Part shown: positions 5,718-10,526 of the stretch, piece after piece | How the letters are laid out: each line of letters starts with the position of its first letter | Position numbering within the stretch: the first letter of the stretch is position 1 | Assembly: GCA_037440525.1 (NCBI GenBank) | Contig: JBBITW010000128.1 | Location: forward strand, 1 to 10,526 | From: JBBITW01 sp037440525 | Lineage (GTDB): Bacteria; Desulfobacterota; BSN033; UBA1163 | Length of the DNA: 10,526 bases | Direction of reading: 5' to 3' | Program-made: the position numbers and the translations under genes | The notes under the pieces: generated by a model | Told to the model about the DNA's origin: nothing | Seen by the model: only the letters and a program-made list of their open reading frames with translations | Databases searched by the model: none

Positions 5718-6599
5718 TTGAAGGAGGGTGAGGAAGATATATTTCAAAAAGAGATTGTAAAGTCAAATCTCTACAATCATGTAGAATATCTCTCCTCAAG
5801 GATCGGAGAACGTAATCTCTGGAAAGATGATTCTCTTAATAGTGCCTTAGATTATATTGAGTCCATTCTTATTTCCTATGGATATAAGGTATGGAGACAG
5901 ACATATTTATGTTACGAGAAGTATGTCTCAAATCTGATCACAGAAGTGGCAGTATCGGGGAAGGAGAAAATAGTCATTGGAGCTCATTATGACACGGTTC
6001 CTGGAACTCCAGGTGCAGATGATAATGCCTCGGCTGTAGCAGTTCTGCTGGAATTGGCAAGATTATATCAAGGGTTGGAACCCAGAAGCACCATTATCTT
6101 TTCTGCCTTTGTCAATGAAGAACCCCCATTCTTTGGCTCTCCATATATGGGGAGTATGGTTTATGCAAGATATCTGCGGGAAAAAGGTGCTGAAATAAAA
6201 TTAATGATCTCTCTCGAAATGATAGGATATTTTAGAGAAGAAAAGATCCAGTCATATCCTTTGCCAGGGATGGCCTTCTTTTATCCAAAAAAGGCAGATT
6301 ACATCGGAGTTGTTGGAAATTTCCGTTCATTCAAATATGTTTCTCTTTTGAAGAGGGGAATTAAAAAACATTCCAATATAAATTCGAGATCTCTGGTGGC
6401 TCCTGAATATTTTGGAGGAATCAATCTATCTGATAACTACTCATTCTGGCATTATGGATACAGGGCAATCATGGTAACAGACACTTCTTTCTTCAGGAAC
6501 AAAAATTATCATCAGGAAACCGATACTATAGATACACTCAACTTTGATAAGATGTCAGAAGTTGTCAAAGGTCTGTATAATACCCTCTTAGAATTTTAA
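5718..6599 (+). CDS. M28-family zinc metallopeptidase
   Basis: About 293 residues from the TTG at 5718; aminopeptidase-type co-catalytic zinc enzyme of clan MH. All five metal ligands and the general base are readable (numbering from 5718): His90 in GAHYDTVPG, Asp101/Asp102 in GADDNASA, Glu134-Glu135 in FVNEEPPFF (base plus ligand), Glu167 in SLEMIGYF, and His265 in YHQETDT. No signal peptide or membrane segment, so probably cytoplasmic unless exported by another route. The start is uncertain: no ATG or GTG lies near the conserved N-terminus, TTG codons at 5676 and 5718 are in frame, and the strong AAGGAGGGTGAGG sequence falls downstream of both. The gene begins within about 15 bp of the FKBP stop (overlapping it if 5676 is used), implying co-transcription. 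Confidence 0.88.
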   Translation: MKEGEEDIFQKEIVKSNLYNHVEYLSSRIGERNLWKDDSLNSALDYIESILISYGYKVWRQTYLCYEKYVSNLITEVAVSGKEKIVIGAHYDTVPGTPGADDNASAVAVLLELARLYQGLEPRSTIIFSAFVNEEPPFFGSPYMGSMVYARYLREKGAEIKLMISLEMIGYFREEKIQSYPLPGMAFFYPKKADYIGVVGNFRSFKYVSLLKRGIKKHSNINSRSLVAPEYFGGINLSDNYSFWHYGYRAIMVTDTSFFRNKNYHQETDTIDTLNFDKMSEVVKGLYNTLLEF

Positions 6600-6627
6600 T
6601 AATCTCTATATATTTGAGGAGGGGCAA

Positions 6628-7215
6628 ATGGTAAAGGATATAAAGCTTTCAAAACCAAAGGAGAAGGGGACGGTTTCCATTGAAGAAACACTTAATAAAA
6701 GGAGATCCGTTCGGGACTATAAAAAGGGACCATTGAGTTTGGAAGAGATCTCCCAACTCCTCTGGGCCGCTTCGGGAAGGAACCTCTATCGAAGAACAGC
6801 ACCTTCCGCAGGAGCTACTTATCCTCTGGAAATATATCTGGTAGCAGGAGAGGTGGATGGCCTCGAAGCAGGCATCTATCATTATTCTTATTCCTCACAT
6901 AGTTTAAAGATAGTTAAAGCTCAGGATATTCGGAAAAGGTTATCACAGGCTGCCTTATGGCAGGATATGATAGAGAAGGCACCTGTAAGCCTTGTTATCT
7001 CTGCCTATTATGAGAGAACAACAGGCCATTATGGCCAGAGGGGTATACGATATGTTCATATGGAGGTAGGTCATGTGGGTCAAAACATCTCACTTCAGGC
7101 TGTAGCCATGAGTCTTGGGACAGTCATGATCGGAGCCTTTGATGATAAACAGGTCAAGGAAATTTTGGAAATTGAAGAGGAGCCTCTTTATATCATTCCA
7201 GTAGGTAGGATTTAA
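6628..7215 (+). CDS. SagB/ThcOx-type nitroreductase-family dehydrogenase
   Basis: 195-residue FMN-dependent oxidoreductase of the SagB branch of the nitroreductase superfamily. Motifs: RRSVRDYKKGPLSLEEISQLLW (25-46, FMN phosphate contact and SagB signature), the PSAGATYPLEIYLV loop (59-72), GIYHY (82-86), the helix RYVHMEVGHVGQNISLQAVAMSLG (141-164) and the C-terminal IIPVGR (189-194). Members oxidise azolines in peptide natural products, but many stand-alone copies occur in anaerobes with no peptide-modifying partner, as here: no YcaO, E1-like or leader-peptide gene is present. Start at 6628 has a strong GAGGAGGGG site. It lies 28 nt after the M28 gene, and its stop overlaps the tail of the convergent HD gene by 4 bp. 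Confidence 0.9.
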   Translation: MVKDIKLSKPKEKGTVSIEETLNKRRSVRDYKKGPLSLEEISQLLWAASGRNLYRRTAPSAGATYPLEIYLVAGEVDGLEAGIYHYSYSSHSLKIVKAQDIRKRLSQAALWQDMIEKAPVSLVISAYYERTTGHYGQRGIRYVHMEVGHVGQNISLQAVAMSLGTVMIGAFDDKQVKEILEIEEEPLYIIPVGRI

Positions 7216-7802
7216 CCCGATGATACTGGATTTCCCTTCAAACCAATGGATTCAGCAACCTCTTGCATCCCCTTTATGGTATCTTCGATCAACTCGTCAA
7301 GATTGATTCCTAACATCTCTGCCCCCTTTTCTATGATCGAACGATCAACACCACCTGCAAATCTCTTGTCCTTCCATTTATTCTTTACAGACTTGACCTG
7401 GACATCCATAACACTTTTTGAGGGGCGAACAAGGGCTGTTGTCACTACCAACCCTGTTAGCTCATCGATGGCATAGAGAAACTTCTCAAGGTCGCTCTTA
7501 GGTTCTATATCGGAGCAAATCCCCCAACCATGGGAGACTGCAGCCTGTATATATTCTTCCGGCCAGCCCTTCTCTTTCAAAATCTCTCTTGTTTTTGAGC
7601 AGTGCTCCTCGGGAAACCTCTCATAATCAAGATCGTGAATGAGACCAATTATTCCCCACTTTTCCTCATCCTCTCCCCTCTTTCTCGCAATGAAACGCAT
7701 TACACCTTCAACTGCATAGGCGTGTTTTCTTAAACTTTCGCTTTCATTGTATTGATGGAGAAGCTCTAATGCCTCCTCACGTGTAGGTATTCTCATGCTC
7801 AT
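7212..7802 (-). CDS. HD-domain (HDIG-type) putative metal-dependent phosphohydrolase
   Basis: 196-residue HD-superfamily hydrolase. Metal-binding residues are visible in the expected order: His27 in RKHAYAVE, the doublet His56-Asp57 in GLIHDLDYERFPEEH, His67, His91 in VSHGWGICSD, and Asp113 in YAIDELTG. The compact form with IHDLDYERFPEEH and AIDELTGLVV is widespread in anaerobic bacteria and archaea, annotated only as HD or HDIG domain protein; nucleotides or phosphorylated metabolites are the usual guesses. Start at 7802 is supported by AAAAAGGAG about 8 nt upstream; a second ATG lies two codons later. Convergent with the SagB-like gene, overlapping its stop codon by 4 bp. Confidence 0.9.
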   Translation of the reverse strand: MSMRIPTREEALELLHQYNESESLRKHAYAVEGVMRFIARKRGEDEEKWGIIGLIHDLDYERFPEEHCSKTREILKEKGWPEEYIQAAVSHGWGICSDIEPKSDLEKFLYAIDELTGLVVTTALVRPSKSVMDVQVKSVKNKWKDKRFAGGVDRSIIEKGAEMLGINLDELIEDTIKGMQEVAESIGLKGNPVSSG

Positions 7803-7824
7803 AAAACATTCTCCTTTTTTATTA

Positions 7825-7854
7825 CATTTACCATATCACCTCACCTGTGGTCAA
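7825..7854 (-). promoter_or_regulatory. Putative promoter of the HDIG-type gene
   Basis: On the minus strand TTGACC (-35, 7849-7854) is followed after 18 bp by TAAATG (-10, 7825-7830), about 23 bp upstream of the start codon and just before the AAGGAG ribosome site. The -35 match is good, the -10 only moderate. Confidence 0.35.
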
Positions 7855-7910
7855 GCCATTCCACTTCCTTAGAATTTTATTTTTTAAAATTTTGTTTTAA
7901 ATTAATAAAT

Positions 7911-7931
7911 AAAGGGGGTGATATATCTTCA
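7911..7931 (+). promoter_or_regulatory. Strong ribosome binding site without a standard start codon after it
   Basis: AAAGGGGGTGAT (7911-7922) is an excellent Shine-Dalgarno sequence, but no ATG, GTG or TTG follows at working distance in the zinc-ribbon frame; the in-frame codons are ATC (7925) and ATC (7931). The frame is open from here to the GTG at 7967. Confidence 0.45.
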
Positions 7932-7966
7932 TCTTTATAGGCAGTATTCAACCAAAGAAGGTTGTA

Positions 7967-8245
7967 GTGGATGATCAACAAAGGATCTGCACCAATTGTG
8001 GTTTTCCTTCGGCGAAACTCAAGCGGCTGGACCACTATTTAAGCCTATTTTTTATACCTGTTTTTCGAGTGAAAAAAGGGGAATGTTTTATAGAATGTGA
8101 TAAATGTGGTAATATAAATTCTGAAACACTTCAATCAGAGAAAATCTCCTTAGAAAAGCAGACCTTCTCGCGCTGTCCTAAATGTGAAGAATATCTGCCG
8201 AGGAACTTCAAATATTGTCCCCTCTGTGGTAAAAGGCTCTTGTGA
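7967..8245 (+). CDS. Small double zinc-ribbon protein
   Basis: At least 92 residues with four CxxC pairs: Cys8/Cys11 (CTNCG), Cys44/Cys47 (CDKCG), Cys70/Cys73 (CPKCE) and Cys84/Cys87 (CPLCG). These give two predicted structural zinc sites. Between the first two pairs is a conserved-looking hydrophobic stretch, LKRLDHYLSLFFIPVFRVKKGE (18-39), that I recognise from small zinc-ribbon proteins of unknown function. The GTG at 7967 has only a weak AAGG upstream. The same frame continues 14 codons upstream (encoding FIGSIQPKK), and in related proteins as I remember them a similar segment forms the N-terminus, so the real start may be a rare AUC at 7925 or 7931 served by AAAGGGGGTGAT. Function unknown; a nucleic-acid or protein-binding adaptor is possible. 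Confidence 0.82.
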   Translation: MDDQQRICTNCGFPSAKLKRLDHYLSLFFIPVFRVKKGECFIECDKCGNINSETLQSEKISLEKQTFSRCPKCEEYLPRNFKYCPLCGKRLL

Positions 8246-8299
8246 GAAGATTACTCTATTTTCTTGCTACATTTAATATCAATTTAGATTCATAAAAAA

Positions 8300-8779
8300 T
8301 TACATCAACTTTTTACAGAGTTCAGCTACCCTTTTGCCCAATCTTTTGGCATTTTCAGATATTTTTTCATCCGGTTGACCAACACAGGCCACACCATAAT
8401 GTCCTGTTGCTTCCATCGGGTCTCCCACTACTATCATCCCGTATATGAGCAGGGACTCTATTATAGATATCATTGTGGTTTCTTTCCCTCCTGATGGATC
8501 GGCAGATGTTGCAAAGACAGCTCCAACCTTATTCTCCATCTTTTTGCGAATTCCTACAAACTCATCGAAGATACGTTTAAGCTCCCATGCCATAGTACCG
8601 AAGTAACACGGAGAGCCTGCAATGATACCCGAAGAATTTAAAAAATCATCCTTTGTCACCTCCTTTGTCGATTTCAAGATGGCCTGAACCCCAGATACAG
8701 AATTAACACCCTCAGCGATACGTTCTGCAAGCTTAAGTGTGTTGCCCCCTCTTGAATAGTAAAGAATCAGAACCTGCAT
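8300..8779 (-). CDS. Flavodoxin-fold NAD(P)H-dependent oxidoreductase (WrbA/FMN reductase-like)
   Basis: 159-residue flavodoxin-fold protein that would bind FMN and carry or transfer electrons. The phosphate-binding loop is YYSRGGNTLKLAERIAEG (7-24). A second flavin loop is GSPCYFGTMAWELKRIFDEF (55-74), and the third is at TSADPSGGKETT (91-102), with ATGHYG (124-129) near the C-terminus, all in the order seen in WrbA-like and iron-sulfur flavoprotein-related oxidoreductases. The cluster-binding cysteines of iron-sulfur flavoproteins are not visible. Start at 8779 has a textbook AAGGAGGT 6 nt upstream. Apparently monocistronic, convergent with the zinc-ribbon gene across a 54-bp gap that holds no clear terminator. 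Confidence 0.92.
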   Translation of the reverse strand: MQVLILYYSRGGNTLKLAERIAEGVNSVSGVQAILKSTKEVTKDDFLNSSGIIAGSPCYFGTMAWELKRIFDEFVGIRKKMENKVGAVFATSADPSGGKETTMISIIESLLIYGMIVVGDPMEATGHYGVACVGQPDEKISENAKRLGKRVAELCKKLM

Positions 8780-8968
8780 ATACTAACCTCCTTAAAATTT
8801 TTCTATCTTAATAATACAGGCCCAAATAAAAATCAATCTATTTTAAAACATATGAATTTTTATCCATTTCATGCTTTTAATATGAGAGACCTTATCAAGC
8901 CACCGGGGAAGATTATTGGGCATTTAAAGATGTCGTAAGAAGATGAGAAGATTTTATATCTAAGAAGG

Positions 8969-9865
8969 TCAGATTTTTGAAGAAGTATAGGAAAAATCGG
9001 TTGGTTTGAATTTTTTGACTTCTTTACGGGGTATGGAAGTGAGTCTTATCCTTTCAATATTTTCTTGAATTGCTTCAAGGTAATGGTTTCTTGAATCATT
9101 AAAATGATAAGTAAGGTATTTATATAATGAACCCATTTCTTTAAATCTTTCCATAACTACATTCTCAAAAAAAGAGGGGGTCTTTCTGATCAAGTCATCT
9201 GCACTTTCGAATATTGTTATTCCCCTTTTAATTAATCTCTCTTTTCCTTCATAGCGATATGCCTCTTCAAATTCTTTGTATAATAATGTTAGTTTATCTG
9301 GATAATCAACGGCGGACATTTGGCCTAAAAGATCAGCAGTTCCAAGGGTATATCCAATTATTCGTTCCTCTTCAGAGCTAAAAGGAAGAGTCTTGTAGTT
9401 AACCTTGACCCCGGTACACATTATAATGTTCTGGACGCTGGATATCTTATGTTTTTTAAAACCCATCTCCCTGAGATAATGACCTGCAAAATCTGCACTC
9501 CTCTGGGTGTGAATAAAGGTATATTTTGCCCCTGTTCCTTCAACATCATCTATGGTCTTTAAGTAGCCTGTGTCGTGAAGAAGGACTGAAATAATCCCTA
9601 AACAAAAGGATTCTCTTGAAATATTTACTAAATTCCCACTCTTATTCCATCCATCGATAATTCCTATAAATGGTGGAATGACCTGCAAGGTATGAGAAAG
9701 GTCATGATATTTTGTATCACATCTTAGAAATCCTTTCCTTCTACCTGAAAAAAGATCAATTATATCGTTAAGAACTACCTCTATGACTTCTATATTGGAT
9801 TCGTGATAATACTTTAAATAGTTTGATCTTATCATACTCAAAATATTTATTGGGTGAAGATTCAT
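8969..9865 (-). CDS. HD-domain metal-dependent phosphohydrolase/phosphodiesterase-like protein
   Basis: 298-residue HD-superfamily protein, larger than and unrelated in detail to the one at 7212-7802. The HD core includes KYHDLSHTLQV (52-62, His54/His58), LLHDTGYL (95-102, doublet His97-Asp98), FIHTQRSADFAGHYL (117-131, His119) and TADLLGQMS (176-184, Asp178). The order YHxxxHT...HDxGY...H..SA.FA...ADLLGQ resembles the cyclic-nucleotide phosphodiesterase-like HD group. Residues 185-298 are an alpha-helical extension ending in a basic tail. No signal peptide or sensor domain is seen, so the ligand is not predictable. No Shine-Dalgarno sequence precedes the ATG at 9865; an in-frame ATG at 9835 also lacks one. 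Monocistronic. Confidence 0.85.
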   Translation of the reverse strand: MNLHPINILSMIRSNYLKYYHESNIEVIEVVLNDIIDLFSGRRKGFLRCDTKYHDLSHTLQVIPPFIGIIDGWNKSGNLVNISRESFCLGIISVLLHDTGYLKTIDDVEGTGAKYTFIHTQRSADFAGHYLREMGFKKHKISSVQNIIMCTGVKVNYKTLPFSSEEERIIGYTLGTADLLGQMSAVDYPDKLTLLYKEFEEAYRYEGKERLIKRGITIFESADDLIRKTPSFFENVVMERFKEMGSLYKYLTYHFNDSRNHYLEAIQENIERIRLTSIPRKEVKKFKPTDFSYTSSKI

Positions 9866-10046
9866 ATAGTTTTAAATATGCAAATATAATACCAATTGAC
9901 ATAAAATTTACTAACTAACTGATTTTTAAGATATTTCTAAAAATTGAAACTGTTTAAAAAATATAATTGTGACATTTTATGGCTAAAATTATTAAAAATT
10001 AAATATGAGATGGAGTTGCCGACCCTGAGGTCAGGAGGAAGAGGAG
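9866..10046. other. AT-rich intergenic region, no gene seen
   Basis: Very AT-rich from 9866 to about 10010, with no supported reading frame. A perfect TTGACA at 9897-9902 (plus strand) has no good -10 at 16-18 bp and no downstream plus-strand gene, so I do not call it a promoter. A short imperfect palindrome (CCTGA-GG-TCAGG) lies near 10024-10035. Confidence 0.4.
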
Positions 10047-10175
10047 TTATCCATAGTGCTTTTCGATCTCAAGGAGAGCAAAACCTTGGGAGAGGGAAGA
10101 GTCTTCATTAAAAAGAAAGTCTATAAATTCTTTTCCTTCATTTAGAAGTAACCATCTTTTTAAACTTAGATGGTT
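10047..10175 (-). pseudogene. Possible 3' remnant of a protein-coding gene
   Basis: A minus-strand frame of 42 codons is open between stops at 10176-10178 and 10047-10049. Its translation, NHLSLKRWLLLNEGKEF followed by IDFLFNEDSSLSQGFALLEI and EKHYG, reads like the C-terminus of a real helical protein, with balanced charged and hydrophobic residues and coding-like codons. There is no ATG, GTG or TTG in it, so it cannot be translated alone in the usual way. It starts just downstream of the CoA ligase stop. I do not recognise the family. It may be the stump of a deleted gene, a frameshifted gene end, or a chance open frame. Confidence 0.3.
10150..10175 (-). terminator. Hairpin immediately downstream of the CoA ligase gene
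   Basis: AACCATCT (10150-10157) and AGATGGTT (10168-10175) form a perfect 8-bp stem with a 10-nt loop, starting 4 nt after the ligase stop codon. The stem is weak in GC and on the minus strand no T-run follows; on the plus strand a short TTTT follows. A transcript-end hairpin is plausible but not a strong intrinsic terminator. Confidence 0.3.
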
Positions 10176-10179
10176 TTAA

Positions 10180-10526
10180 CTACTTCTTTCTCCAACTCAC
10201 TCGGTATGGATCCTTTAATGCCATTTCTAAAATCCCACCTTCCCCATATTTGTTCAGTTTTACTCCACCTGACAGCCTTGGGAAGTTCTTCATAAGGCAT
10301 AACTCATCGGGAAGTTTATTCTTTGAGATTCTCTCTGAAAGGAAATCACGGATCTCTTTTAGGGTAATGGTCTCCCCTTCTTTCGGAATCACACAGGCAC
10401 AGATCGACTCACCAAGGACCGGGTTGGGCGTGCCCACGACCACTGCTTCAGATATCTTTGGATGTTTCTGCAGTTCCTCCTCAACATCATGAGGAATGAT
10501 CTTTAATCCCCCTCGGTTGATTTGAT
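10180..10526 (-). CDS. Acyl-CoA synthetase (AMP-forming), C-terminal part, 5' end outside the window
   Basis: Partial gene: 114 codons of the C-terminal lid domain are readable and the frame runs off the end of the window. It starts in the hinge region with INRGGLKIIPHDVEEELQ (the usual NxGGxKIxPxxVE motif of adenylate-forming CoA ligases), then HPKISEAVVVGTPNPVLGE and ICACVIPKEGETITLKEIRDFL, all conserved positions of the family. These enzymes activate a carboxylic acid with ATP and join it to CoA. Near the end, where PRTxxGKxxK is normal, the sequence is FPRLSGGVKLNKYG, so the catalytic lysine position is shifted or altered. The internal GTG at 10443 is not a real start because the homologous sequence continues upstream of it. 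The substrate cannot be told from this part; aromatic or fatty acids are both possible. Confidence 0.9.
   Translation of the reverse strand, partial: QINRGGLKIIPHDVEEELQKHPKISEAVVVGTPNPVLGESICACVIPKEGETITLKEIRDFLSERISKNKLPDELCLMKNFPRLSGGVKLNKYGEGGILEMALKDPYRVSWRKK

Noticed and set aside
6628..7215. A thiazole/oxazole-modified peptide (RiPP) cluster around the SagB-like gene
   Set aside because: No YcaO cyclodehydratase, E1-like partner, exporter or leader-bearing precursor peptide is seen in the window.
9897..9925. TTGACA on the plus strand as a promoter
   Set aside because: No -10 box at 16-18 bp and no plus-strand gene downstream.
10250..10492. Plus-strand 80-codon frame at the right end
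   Set aside because: Antisense shadow of the acyl-CoA ligase, which has clear family motifs through the same region.

Overview
This is an AT-rich window of bacterial chromosome. Its gene content (an adenylate-forming CoA ligase, small flavodoxin, SagB-type nitroreductase, SlyD-like FKBP, FAH-family hydrolase, HD-domain hydrolases, zinc-ribbon protein) and its Shine-Dalgarno signals suggest an anaerobic bacterium, possibly of the Desulfobacterota. That assignment is inference from gene style; no rRNA or tRNA is present to confirm it. There is no phage, CRISPR array or complete insertion sequence.

Layout. Positions 1-254 hold no gene but contain a roughly 130-bp element bounded by a perfect 20-bp inverted repeat (78-97 and 189-208). 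A Phd-like antitoxin (667-900) and PIN toxin (255-674) form an overlapping minus-strand operon with a readable promoter and a direct-repeat operator candidate. A plus-strand run follows: an HDAC/AcuC-like deacetylase (1264-2109), an FAH-family hydrolase (2194-3120) and a metallo-beta-lactamase-fold hydrolase (3156-4061). The last of these runs tail to tail, with a 20-bp overlap, into a minus-strand DnaJ-like protein (4042-4875). Divergent from dnaJ is a 60-codon reading frame (4946-5128) whose start resembles an ADP-ribosylglycohydrolase N-terminus and may be a gene remnant.

A second plus-strand run encodes a SlyD-like FKBP (5279-5704), an M28 metallopeptidase (about 5718-6599) and a SagB-type nitroreductase (6628-7215). 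It meets an HD-domain hydrolase (7212-7802, minus) with a 4-bp tail overlap. After that come a small zinc-ribbon protein (7967-8245, plus), a flavodoxin-like protein (8300-8779, minus), a larger HD-domain hydrolase (8969-9865, minus), an AT-rich stretch with a possible coding remnant and a hairpin, and the C-terminal part of an acyl-CoA ligase (10180-10526, minus, running off the window).

How the genes fit together. The toxin-antitoxin pair is a self-contained module. The deacetylase/FAH/MBL run may be a small catabolic set of hydrolases and the FKBP/M28/SagB run a second transcription unit, but their substrates cannot be read from sequence. I see no convincing new defence or biosynthetic system. 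The most useful second looks are the inverted-repeat element, the deacetylase without the expected catalytic tyrosine, the probable ADP-ribosylglycohydrolase remnant, the non-AUG or missing start codons of two genes, and the coding-like fragment downstream of the CoA ligase.
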